A stretch of 64,000 nucleotides of DNA from NCBI RefSeq assembly GCF_002234615.1, contig NZ_NMQW01000018.1:1-64000 (forward strand), in the 5' to 3' direction. Source of the DNA: Paenibacillus rigui (GTDB lineage: Bacteria > Bacillota > Bacilli > Paenibacillales > NBRC-103111). A program made the translations under genes and the position numbers. Below the pieces are notes generated by a model. It had not been told where the DNA came from. It was given only the letters and a program-made list of their open reading frames with translations, and did no database searches. Shown piece by piece: positions 55,471 through 63,568 of this stretch (position 1 is the stretch's first letter; each line of letters opens with the position of its first letter).

Positions 55471-55496
55471 AGCCTGCCGGTTGGCAGGCTTTTCTT
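55471..55496 (+). terminator. Intrinsic terminator closing the sulfoquinovose locus
   Basis: AGCCTGCC and GGCAGGCT pair perfectly around GGTT and are followed by TTTCTT. Together with 42776 it frames a single transcription unit of about 12.7 kb, if no internal terminator intervenes. Confidence 0.9.
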
Positions 55497-55517
55497 AAAT
55501 TTCCTGTTCGCGGCCAT

Positions 55518-55546
55518 TTGACATTCGGGACGTTTTGATTTATATT
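55518..55546 (+). promoter_or_regulatory. Promoter of the MarR gene
   Basis: TTGACA (55518-55523) is a perfect -35, and TATATT (55541-55546) lies exactly 17 bases later. Three bases on, a palindromic operator begins. Confidence 0.88.
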
Positions 55547-55548
55547 AA

Positions 55549-55575
55549 TTGATGGGTCAACTATTGAGCTATCAA
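55549..55575. promoter_or_regulatory. Nested palindromic MarR-type operator
   Basis: TTGAT and ATCAA (55549-55553, 55571-55575) are placed symmetrically about 55562, and an inner TCAA/TTGA pair (55557-55560, 55564-55567) shares the same centre. The two half-sites are thus each composed of two elements. It covers the expected transcription start, so binding of the MarR protein encoded 33 bases downstream would give autorepression. Confidence 0.75.
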
Positions 55576-55607
55576 CTAACGGGAATGTCCGGGTAAGGAG
55601 GGGTCCC

Positions 55608-56036
55608 TTGACCGATTCGAATAAACAAGAAGATCAAATTTTCGACTTGATTTATCGGCTTAATCTCCAGCTCAGTCCTAAATTTGAACGCTGTACGGGC
55701 ATCAGTCCGTCACGGCTCAGCATTTTGCATCAGCTGTTTGAAGTCGACGAGGTTAGTCAAACGAGCCTCCAAAAAGAGGTCAACATCGACAGCGCGGCGA
55801 TCACCCGGCATCTGAAGCAGCTGGAGGCTTCCGGGATGGTGCAAAGGCGCAATGATCCGACCGACAATCGGTTTACACTAGTCCGGCTTACCGATCAGGG
55901 TCGCAGCGAGATTGCAGCCTATAAAAAGGAGAAGCAGCAGTTTGTAGCGCAGCTGCTTCAAGATTTTAACGAGCAAGAGCGCAGTGATTTTCATGACATG
56001 CTCCGGCGTATGCTCGACAATCTTCAGCATTATTAA
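55608..56036 (+). CDS. MarR-family regulator, possibly redox-sensing
   Basis: A 142-residue winged-helix repressor. The DNA-binding core is VSQTSLQKEVNIDSAAITRHLKQLEASGMVQRRNDPTDNRF, with the wing PTDNR. A single Cys (C29, in FERCTGI) lies near the N-terminus, where OhrR-like proteins hold a sensing Cys. TTG at 55608 has AAGGAGGGG upstream. The two genes after it encode a nitroreductase and an ABM-fold protein, so the set resembles quinone-responsive MhqR-type systems. The inducer is inference. Confidence 0.9.
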   Translation: MTDSNKQEDQIFDLIYRLNLQLSPKFERCTGISPSRLSILHQLFEVDEVSQTSLQKEVNIDSAAITRHLKQLEASGMVQRRNDPTDNRFTLVRLTDQGRSEIAAYKKEKQQFVAQLLQDFNEQERSDFHDMLRRMLDNLQHY

Positions 56037-56137
56037 GCTTCGGTTAACCGAGGCATGAATCTTGATCTACCCGAAAGCAAGCGGCGGGCATTTTAGTAAC
56101 CCGGCTCTTGGAATCTACAGCATAGGAGAGAGAACAT

Positions 56138-56785
56138 ATGAATCTTAACACCACCGTAGCAGCATCGAATGATTTCAAAGAGATCGTAACAGGACGCCGT
56201 TCCATCAAGCGGTATGACCCCAACGTGAAGATCAGCAGGGAAGAAATGAAGGAAATACTTACGGAAGCAACGCTTGCCCCTTCTTCGGTCAATATGCAGC
56301 CGTGGCGCTTTGTCGTGATCGACAGTCCGGAAGGGAAAGCGAAGCTGGCCCCGTTAGCCCGGTTCAATCAGACACAGGTCGATACCTCAGCAGCGGTCAT
56401 CGCGGTATTCGGCGATATGAATAACTTTGACAATGCGGAAGAAATCTATTCAAAAGCGGTGGAGCTCGGCTACATGCCCGAGGACGTCAAAACGTCCAAT
56501 ATGAAATTCATTTCGAATTATTATGCACAGCTGACGCCGGAGATGATGAATGACATCATTCTCATTGATGCAGGCTTGGTTTCCATGCAGCTGATGCTGG
56601 TTGCAAGAGCACACGGCTACGATACGAATCCGATCGGCGGCTATGAGAAGGAACAGATCGCGGAAGCATTCGGCCTGGATAAGGACCGGTATGTTCCCGT
56701 CATGCTGATCTCGATTGGTAAAGCGGCAGACAGCGGATACCGCAGCGTCCGTCTTCCCATTGATAAGATCACCTTTTGGAAATAA
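56138..56785 (+). CDS. Nitroreductase-family oxidoreductase
   Basis: A 215-residue FMN enzyme. VTGRRSIKRYDPNVKISREEMKEILTEATLAPSSVNMQPWRF is the classic N-terminal flavin site, and GYDTNPIGGYEKEQIAEAFGL and VPVMLISIGKAA complete the fold. It would reduce quinones or nitroaromatics using NAD(P)H. AGGAGAG lies upstream of the ATG. It follows the MarR gene after a 101-base gap and is probably under its control. MhqN of Bacillus is a plausible functional analogue. Confidence 0.9.
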   Translation: MNLNTTVAASNDFKEIVTGRRSIKRYDPNVKISREEMKEILTEATLAPSSVNMQPWRFVVIDSPEGKAKLAPLARFNQTQVDTSAAVIAVFGDMNNFDNAEEIYSKAVELGYMPEDVKTSNMKFISNYYAQLTPEMMNDIILIDAGLVSMQLMLVARAHGYDTNPIGGYEKEQIAEAFGLDKDRYVPVMLISIGKAADSGYRSVRLPIDKITFWK

Positions 56786-56823
56786 CCTGCATAACCATCA
56801 ATGACATAAGGGAGACTTGAATT

Positions 56824-57120
56824 ATGATTATTATCCATGCCAAATTATCCGTTCAAGAACAAAAGGAACAACAGTTTTTAGAGGAAATTCATGCTTTGAT
56901 TGCCGAGTCCCGTGCGGAGAGCGGCAATATCTCGTACAGCCTGTTAAAGGACACCGAGCAGGATCACCTTTACACGATGGTGGAGGTTTGGAAGGACATG
57001 GCGGCTGTGGCCAGCCATAATGCAAGTCAGCATTTCGTATCGTTCGTAACCAAAGCGAAGGAGCTGCTGGCCGCGCCTCTGGCTGTGACTGCATTCGATG
57101 GTCAGCCTCTAAGCAAGTAA
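56824..57120 (+). CDS. ABM-fold monooxygenase-like protein (quinol monooxygenase type)
   Basis: A 98-residue ferredoxin-like dimeric protein of the antibiotic biosynthesis monooxygenase family. ESGNISYSLLKDTEQDHLYTMVEVWKDMAAVASHNASQHFVSF is characteristic, including the E and W of the EVW motif and the H of SQHF. Such proteins oxidise quinols or similar aromatics without a cofactor. It probably works with the preceding nitroreductase. GGGAGA lies upstream of the ATG. Confidence 0.9.
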   Translation: MIIIHAKLSVQEQKEQQFLEEIHALIAESRAESGNISYSLLKDTEQDHLYTMVEVWKDMAAVASHNASQHFVSFVTKAKELLAAPLAVTAFDGQPLSK

Positions 57121-57137
57121 GCTTGCCCACATCAAGG

Positions 57138-57179
57138 AACCCTTGAGACCCGGTCACCGGGCTTCAAGGGTTTATTTTT
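57138..57179 (+). terminator. Intrinsic terminator after the ABM gene
   Basis: AACCCTTGA and TCAAGGGTT pair, with a second CCCGG/CCGGG stem nested inside, followed by TTATTTTT. It ends the MarR-type unit. Confidence 0.9.
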
Positions 57180-57277
57180 GGTCGCTTAAATCGAACAGCA
57201 GATTGTATAAGTGGGGAGCCCTGTGAGGCATGGATGCAAATGGAATTTATTCCCTTTTATGGTGCGGGTCATTATAG

Positions 57278-57337
57278 TATAATGTTAGCACTCGGAAGAA
57301 ACATAGAACGCTGCAAAACAAGCTGCAAACGCTTTCT
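57278..57337 (+). promoter_or_regulatory. Promoter -10 and cre-like site before the second membrane AraC regulator
   Basis: TATAAT (57278-57283) is a good -10 with a poor -35. About 40 bases on, CTGCAAACGCTTTCT (57323-57337) matches the CcpA cre consensus at all but its first position. Bound CcpA there would block transcription, putting this locus under glucose repression. Confidence 0.55.
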
Positions 57338-57353
57338 GAAAGGGGATCGCAGG

Positions 57354-59642
57354 ATGAGGGCCCATGTTTCATCCAGCTTCAAACGGTTTTTGATTTCCTA
57401 TCTCATTATCTTGCTGATCCCTAATTTGGCCGGTTATTTATCGTACCGAACGTCCATCGACGTAGCGGAATCCAGCTCTATCGAAAACAGTACGATGCTG
57501 TTGAGGCAGAGTGCAGAGATTCTGGAGCGTAAGCTAGCTGAAGTGGAAGGCTTCACGAAGCAGCTGGCTATCAATCAGGACTTGAATCTTCTTATCAATG
57601 AGAAGAGGCAGGGGGATGCGTACAACGTGTTCGGTTTCTGGAAAACGATGCGCGACCTGTCCGGCTACAGCCAAACGAATGATTTTCTGCAAAGCTTTTA
57701 TATTTACTTTCAGAATTACAACGTCATCCTCACCCCGGGATCCATCTATTATCGGCCCGAGCATTATTATGAGCTGAATCACTACGTTGACGAGCCCTAC
57801 GAGACCTGGAAAGAAACGATACTGCAAGCAACCCATGAACGCACCCTGCTGCCTGCACGTCCTTTTATGCAAGACAAGAATGCATCCTCCATGCTGACTT
57901 TCGTACAGTCCCTACCGCTCAACAGCTTCGGTAATCCGAAGGCTACGGCCGTGGTGCTCATTGACGAGAGGAAGATCAGCTCCCTGCTGGAGAGTCTGAC
58001 GAGCCAGTACGGCGGCTGGGCTATAATTACCGACAGCAGCGGGAAACCATTAGCGTCCCAAGGGCTGACGAAAGCGAACAGCCAAGCCTGGCAGCTGTCC
58101 ATGTCTGAAGCCCGGACGACCAGGAAATTGGACGACGGCACTCTGCTGATCACCGTCCGGTCCGACAAGACGGGCTGGATGTACGCGGCGGGTGTCCCGA
58201 AAGAAGCTTTGATGGGGAAAGCGAATACGATCAAATACATGACATGGACGCTATCGGCAGCAGCGTTACTGATCAGTCTGATCATCGGGATGCTGCTGTC
58301 CTACCGGAACAGTGTGCCGATTAACCGTCTGATGAACGTATTCAAAGAGCAGGTTGGTCTGGATACGTCAAGGATCAGGAATGAGTATGATTTCTTGTCG
58401 GGAAATATATCCGATCTTATTGCTAACAACAAGCAGCTTCAGACCGAACTGAGCCTGCAGATGCCTTTGGTGAAGGATGCTTTTATTAAAAGACTGCTTG
58501 CAGGTGAATTTAACTCGGCCAAGGAATTGGAAGCGGTCCGATCCCAGGCGGATGTCGTATTTCTTCAGCCGTACGGCTTTGTGGGCATGCTGAAAATAAA
58601 CGGGTATGGCGGCATCGACAGCAAGGAAATTATTGAAGAACTGAGCGCAGCAAGACTCATCGTCAAGCAAATGCTTCATGAACTGGAGGCGGGTCTGCAT
58701 GCAACGGATTTGGGATCGGATAAAATCGTGATGCTCTTGACTCCGGAGTGTGAACCAGACAAAGACTGGCAGCGTGCATTCGAAGCGCGGTTCGTTCCAT
58801 GTATGGAATCGATGTATGTGAATTATCGCATATCGATCACCTCTGTCATGGGAGGCGTATATGCTTCGTTGTCCGATATTAGCCGCTCGTATAGCGAGGC
58901 CAGTCAGGCCATGGATTACGCGGTCCATATGGAGGAGAAGAGGCTGGTCTGGTACGAGGAGACCATGAGGGAATCGATGCTGTATTATTATCCGATGGAT
59001 ACGGAGCAAAGGCTGATGAATACGGTCAAAGCGGGGGAGGCATCCGAAGGGAAGCGCATCGTCGCGGAGATTGTTGCATGGAATTTCGCCGAAAGAGAGC
59101 TATCGATTGAAATGAAGGAGCAGCTCATCGGGGAGATGAAAGGAACGCTGCTCAGGCTGCTGGATCAAAAGGCGTTTCAGGATGGCGACTTTTCCCGGGA
59201 AATACAGGAGCGAATCGCTGCTCTCAGGTTATCGGACGGGATGGAGCAGGTAAGGCAAAGCATGGAGTGTATGGTGGATGATTTTTGCGCTGTCATTGCC
59301 AAGAAAAAGAACGAGCTGCAGCACGAAATGCTGCAGGACATGATGAAATATATTCAGGAATACTACCAGGACCCGGAGCTGACTATATATCGCATAGCGG
59401 AGCATGTGGGACGTCCGGAGAAGTATATTTCACAGCTGTTCAAGGAGCGGATGGGGGAAAGCTTATCCGACTATTTGGAGAGCATGAGAATCAGTAAGGC
59501 AGCGGATCTGTTAACCGGCAACGGTTTAACGATTGATGAGATCGCCAGCCAGGTCGGCTACAACAGCGCCCATTCCTTTCGTAGAGCGTTCAAAAGGGTG
59601 CGCGGGGTATCGCCGAGTTTGTACCGGCAATCCGCGAATTAG
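57354..59642 (+). CDS. Membrane-bound AraC-family regulator with extracellular sensor domain
   Basis: A 762-residue sensor-regulator built like the protein at 33445: membrane span near 9-31, extracellular Cache-like domain, second span near 294-315, a long linker, and an AraC HTH at about 662-762 (YRIAEHVGRPEKYISQLFKERMGESLSDYL and IASQVGYNNSAHSFRRAFKR-type second helix pair). ATG at 57354 has AAGGGG nine bases upstream and lies after the cre-like site; the longer frame from 57234 starts before the promoter and is rejected. It probably activates the importer and GH95 genes that follow. Confidence 0.9.
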   Translation: MRAHVSSSFKRFLISYLIILLIPNLAGYLSYRTSIDVAESSSIENSTMLLRQSAEILERKLAEVEGFTKQLAINQDLNLLINEKRQGDAYNVFGFWKTMRDLSGYSQTNDFLQSFYIYFQNYNVILTPGSIYYRPEHYYELNHYVDEPYETWKETILQATHERTLLPARPFMQDKNASSMLTFVQSLPLNSFGNPKATAVVLIDERKISSLLESLTSQYGGWAIITDSSGKPLASQGLTKANSQAWQLSMSEARTTRKLDDGTLLITVRSDKTGWMYAAGVPKEALMGKANTIKYMTWTLSAAALLISLIIGMLLSYRNSVPINRLMNVFKEQVGLDTSRIRNEYDFLSGNISDLIANNKQLQTELSLQMPLVKDAFIKRLLAGEFNSAKELEAVRSQADVVFLQPYGFVGMLKINGYGGIDSKEIIEELSAARLIVKQMLHELEAGLHATDLGSDKIVMLLTPECEPDKDWQRAFEARFVPCMESMYVNYRISITSVMGGVYASLSDISRSYSEASQAMDYAVHMEEKRLVWYEETMRESMLYYYPMDTEQRLMNTVKAGEASEGKRIVAEIVAWNFAERELSIEMKEQLIGEMKGTLLRLLDQKAFQDGDFSREIQERIAALRLSDGMEQVRQSMECMVDDFCAVIAKKKNELQHEMLQDMMKYIQEYYQDPELTIYRIAEHVGRPEKYISQLFKERMGESLSDYLESMRISKAADLLTGNGLTIDEIASQVGYNSAHSFRRAFKRVRGVSPSLYRQSAN

Positions 59643-59645
59643 ATC

Positions 59646-59690
59646 AAGAACCCCGTCCATTCATTCAGAACAGGGCGGGGTTCTTCGTTT
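59646..59690 (+). terminator. Intrinsic terminator after the regulator
   Basis: AAGAACCCCG and CGGGGTTCTT pair perfectly over ten bases, with a 20-base loop, followed by CGTTTT. It starts three bases after the regulator stop. Confidence 0.88.
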
Positions 59691-59898
59691 TCCGGACGGC
59701 GAAGCCGGTTATCCGTGTGTGTACGGTCCGGGAGGAAATGTACGCTGTGTCAACGGATGCAATTGTACCCCAGGCTCCCGAAGTGTACCTTTACATGCGG
59801 CGGGGAAAAAACCTATGATGACACTGGAAGTAAGCGCTGCCATGGTCAGCTTTCACCGTTGTATCCTTGTGATGAATCCATATTTAGGAGGTGTTGTT

Positions 59899-60864
59899 CT
59901 GGAAACGCTTATCGCTGCAGATCAGGAACTAAGGAAGGATAGAAAGACACTGAGCGTGTGGGGGTTGGCGAGGAAGAGCTTCAGGAGACATTGGCAGCTG
60001 TATCTTATTATGATTCCACCGCTGCTGTACTTCCTTATCTTTAAGTACATCCCGATGCTGAATGCCGTTCTTGCCTTCAAAAATTACAATGTCACCAAAG
60101 GCATATGGGGGAGTCCCTGGGTTGGATTCAAATATTTTAATCTGTTTTTTGATAACCCGGCATCGCTGAATCTGATTAAAAACACGCTGTTTATTTCATT
60201 GTACCATCTGATCGTGGGCTTCCCCATCCCGATTGTGCTTGCTCTGGCATTGAACGAGGTGCGGAGCGCCAGATTTAAACGGGTGGTTCAGATGGTGACC
60301 TATGCGCCGTATTTTATTTCTACGGTTGTCATGGTTTCGATGATCATGCTGTTTTTGTCACCACGGCTCGGGATCGCCAACACCCTGCTGAATGCCGTCG
60401 GCTTCGAATCGGTTAATTTTCTCGGCAGCACCGGGCTGTTCCGTTCGGTATATGTATGGACGGACGTGTGGCAGACGGCAGGCTACTCTGCAGTCATTTA
60501 TTTGGCGGCGCTGGCCGGTGTGGATCCTTCGTTATACGAGGCTGCCAAGGTGGATGGAGCGTCGCGGCTGCAGAAAATAAGGAATGTCGATCTGCCGGGA
60601 CTTATGCCCGCAGCGGTGATCATTCTGATCTTAAGCGTAGGGAATATCATGGCCGTCGGCTTCGAGAAAATTTATTTGCTGCAAAATCCGCTCAATCTGG
60701 GAACCTCGGAGATCATTTCTACCTATGTATACAAGGTCGGCTTGTTGAATGCGAATTACAGCTTTGCAACGGCGGTGGGCTTGTTCAATTCCGTAGTGAA
60801 TCTCATTCTCCTGCTCGTCGTGAATGCTGCCGCCAGAAAAATATCCAATAACAGCCTATGGTAA
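59899..60864 (+). CDS. LplB-type sugar ABC permease, probable CTG start
   Basis: A 321-residue membrane protein with six spans. Seen are LYFLIFKYIPMLNAVLAFKNYNV and the EAA loop SLYEAAKVDGASRLQKIRNVDLPGLMPA; it ends AARKISNNSLW. The frame is open far upstream, but the only strong ribosome site, AGGAGG at 59886-59891, is followed at seven bases by CTG (59899), which gives the usual family length. The nearest ATG (59875) has no ribosome site. A CTG start is rare, so the start is less certain than the product. Confidence 0.88.
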   Translation: METLIAADQELRKDRKTLSVWGLARKSFRRHWQLYLIMIPPLLYFLIFKYIPMLNAVLAFKNYNVTKGIWGSPWVGFKYFNLFFDNPASLNLIKNTLFISLYHLIVGFPIPIVLALALNEVRSARFKRVVQMVTYAPYFISTVVMVSMIMLFLSPRLGIANTLLNAVGFESVNFLGSTGLFRSVYVWTDVWQTAGYSAVIYLAALAGVDPSLYEAAKVDGASRLQKIRNVDLPGLMPAAVIILILSVGNIMAVGFEKIYLLQNPLNLGTSEIISTYVYKVGLLNANYSFATAVGLFNSVVNLILLLVVNAAARKISNNSLW

Positions 60865-60887
60865 AGGCAGGAAAGGCAGGTGAACCC

Positions 60888-61784
60888 ATGACAGAGGTAC
60901 GGCAGTCCATAAGGGAACCGTTCGGAGACCGAATGTTTCTAATGCTTGTATACACTGCTTTATCTTTCGTGCTGCTGCTGGTTCTGTATCCGCTCATTTA
61001 CATTGTCAGTTCCTCATTAAGCAGTCCTCTTGCGGTCTCGGCCGGGAAAGTGTGGCTGTGGCCTGTTGACCTTTCCTTTAAAGGCTATCAGGCCGTGTTT
61101 CAAAATCCCCAAATTGTTACCGGGTATGCCAATTCGCTGTTTTATACGGTAGCGGGCACTTTCATCAGCGTTGCTATGACTATCATGATCGGTTATCCGC
61201 TGTCCCGCAAAACGTTTTTCGGCAGAAGCGGGGTGATGGTGTTCATCACATTTACGATGCTTTTTTCCGGAGGGCTCATTCCTACCTATTTGGTCGTGAA
61301 GCAGCTTCATCTGATCGATACGCGGTGGGCGCTGCTGCTGCCGAATGCTATCTGGGTGTGGCAGGTGATTATTGCCAGAACGTTTTTCCAATCCTCGATA
61401 CCGGATGAGCTGGTGGAGGCGAGCGAAATGGATGGCTGCAGCGATTTGAGGTTCATCTGGAGCGTCGTCTTTCCACTATCGAAGCCTATTGTCGCCGTGC
61501 TTTCCCTCATGTACGCGGTCGGGCAATGGAATGCCTATTTTGATGCGCTCATTTATTTAAAGACGCAATCGTTATACCCTTTGCAGCTTATCTTGAGAAG
61601 CGTGCTTATTTTGAACAACGGGACAGGGGCGATGGATGCTGCCAAAATGATCGAGAGACAGCAAATGGTCGATCTCATGAAATATTCGCTCATCGTCGTT
61701 GCCAGCCTCCCGGTTCTGATTATTTATCCGTTCGTACAGCGTTATTTCGTACAAGGGATGCTGATCGGTTCGGTCAAAGGCTAA
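60888..61784 (+). CDS. LplC-type sugar ABC permease
   Basis: A 298-residue membrane protein. The EAA loop is ELVEASEMDGCSDLRFIWSVVFPLSKP, and it ends QRYFVQGMLIGSVKG. MLFSGGLIPTYLVVKQLHLIDTRWALLLPN is typical of LplC. ATG at 60888 follows GCAGGTG; an in-frame ATG at 60858 overlaps the previous gene and lacks a site. Confidence 0.92.
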   Translation: MTEVRQSIREPFGDRMFLMLVYTALSFVLLLVLYPLIYIVSSSLSSPLAVSAGKVWLWPVDLSFKGYQAVFQNPQIVTGYANSLFYTVAGTFISVAMTIMIGYPLSRKTFFGRSGVMVFITFTMLFSGGLIPTYLVVKQLHLIDTRWALLLPNAIWVWQVIIARTFFQSSIPDELVEASEMDGCSDLRFIWSVVFPLSKPIVAVLSLMYAVGQWNAYFDALIYLKTQSLYPLQLILRSVLILNNGTGAMDAAKMIERQQMVDLMKYSLIVVASLPVLIIYPFVQRYFVQGMLIGSVKG

Positions 61785-61871
61785 GCCGCCGCAGGCTGAG
61801 GAAGAGACTCCACGCAGTGGACGTTCTATTTTGCAGACGGAACCGCCAATGAAATAAAGGAGAGGATTATT

Positions 61872-63539
61872 GTGAAAAAAACAGGCTCATTGCTCTCGAT
61901 AACAATGCTAGCGCTTGCGGTTCTTGCAGCAGGCTGTACCTCAGGAGATTCCGCTGCAACGAATCCGGGTACGAAGGAGGGAGCATCCCAGGACGGCAGT
62001 GGTTCGGGGCCAACCCCGATTCGCGTATTCTCGCATCAAGGAACGGATTTGGATTACAAGACGAACCTGTTCACCCAAACTCTCGAAAATAAATTTAACG
62101 TCAAATTCGCCTGGACGACGGTACCTTATGACGGAGCGGCGGAGAAAAGACAAATCTCGCTGGCCAGCGGCGATTACCCTGACCTGTATATGCTCATTCC
62201 TTGGGTCGATAAGTTCTCGCAGACCGATCTGCTCCGGTTCGGACAGCAGGGGGTCATTCTTCCCCTCAATGATCTGATTGATAAATATGCGCCGAACGTG
62301 AAGGCTGCTCTGGATAAAAATCCGTATTACAAAGCGATGAACACGGCACCAGATGGTAAAATTTACGGTCTCAACGAGCTGAATGAATGCTATCACTGTT
62401 CCTTTCCAAATAAAATGTGGATCAATACGAAATGGCTGAAGCAGTTGGGTCTGGAGCTGCCCCAAACGACGGAGCAATTCAAGAATGTGCTGAAAGCCTT
62501 CAAAACGAAAGACCCTAACGGCAACGGCAAGGCGGATGAAGTTCCGCTCAGCGGCTCGACGGAAACCTATGGCGTACATATTATTCCTTATTTAATGAAC
62601 GGGTTTATTTATGATGATGACAGAACCTATCTGATCCTGAACGGCGGGAAGGTGGACATTGCCGCCAATAAGCCGGAGTGGAAGGAAGGGCTTGCCTACA
62701 TTAAATCACTGTACGATGAGGGACTGATTGATCCGGGAGCTTTTACGCAAAATGCCGAAGCCTTTAAGAAGATCGGCGAGAATGCGGATGCGCAGCTGCT
62801 TGGTGCCGGAGCCGGCATGCACCCTGCCATTTTCGTGAATACGGGACTCGACAACAAGCGAGGCAGCGATTATAATCCGCTGGCACCGTTAACCGGACCG
62901 CATGCATCCTACGCCACATTTAATTACCCCGTTGAGCCCGGAGCAACCTTCGTGCTAACGAACAAGGCCAGCGAAGCCGCACAAATCGCCGCAATCAAGG
63001 TACTGGACTACATTTATACGCAAGAAGGTCAGCTGTTGAGCAATTACGGCGAAGAAGGGGTCGACTGGCGCAAGCCGAAGGAGGGAGACGTGCCGATCGA
63101 GAAGAATGCGACGCCTGTTTTTGCCACGATTCCCAAAAAAGAAGGAGCGGCGCCCCGTAACTCCGCTTGGGGGGCCACTGCGCAATATAACCATTCGAAG
63201 GATTTCCGCAACGGCTGGATACAAGGGACTGATATCTATAAGCCTGAGGGCTATGAACGCCGACTTCAAGAAGCGACCCACCTCTATGATGGCAAGCAGC
63301 CTAAGGAAGTGTTTCCGCACTGGGCGATCTGGATGGATCCGGCCTCTGCGGACGAAGCCAGCATGATGCAAACGAATATTAAAGATTTCGTTAATCAAAA
63401 CGCGCTTCAGTTTGTGACGGGTGCCAAAAGCCTGGATAAAGATTGGGATACGTATGTGAAAGGGCTGGACAGCTTGAATTTGAAAGGGTATCTTACGATT
63501 ATGCAACAGTCGTATAATGCATCCCTTAAAGCGAAATAA
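61872..63539 (+). CDS. LplA-type sugar-binding lipoprotein
   Basis: A 555-residue extracytoplasmic binding protein. The signal peptide ends in LAAGC with C22 lipidated. Family motifs are LPLNDLIDKYAPNVKAALDKNP, MWINTKWLKQLGLELPQTTEQFKNVLKAFKTKDPNGNGKADEVPL and YLMNGFIYDDD. GTG at 61872 has AAGGAGAGG upstream. The binding protein is last in this operon, after both permeases, unlike the three other sugar importers in the window. The GH95 gene begins 29 bases later and is probably cotranscribed. Confidence 0.93.
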   Translation: MKKTGSLLSITMLALAVLAAGCTSGDSAATNPGTKEGASQDGSGSGPTPIRVFSHQGTDLDYKTNLFTQTLENKFNVKFAWTTVPYDGAAEKRQISLASGDYPDLYMLIPWVDKFSQTDLLRFGQQGVILPLNDLIDKYAPNVKAALDKNPYYKAMNTAPDGKIYGLNELNECYHCSFPNKMWINTKWLKQLGLELPQTTEQFKNVLKAFKTKDPNGNGKADEVPLSGSTETYGVHIIPYLMNGFIYDDDRTYLILNGGKVDIAANKPEWKEGLAYIKSLYDEGLIDPGAFTQNAEAFKKIGENADAQLLGAGAGMHPAIFVNTGLDNKRGSDYNPLAPLTGPHASYATFNYPVEPGATFVLTNKASEAAQIAAIKVLDYIYTQEGQLLSNYGEEGVDWRKPKEGDVPIEKNATPVFATIPKKEGAAPRNSAWGATAQYNHSKDFRNGWIQGTDIYKPEGYERRLQEATHLYDGKQPKEVFPHWAIWMDPASADEASMMQTNIKDFVNQNALQFVTGAKSLDKDWDTYVKGLDSLNLKGYLTIMQQSYNASLKAK

Positions 63540-63568
63540 ATCGATCTTACAGGTTAGGGGAGAACGAG

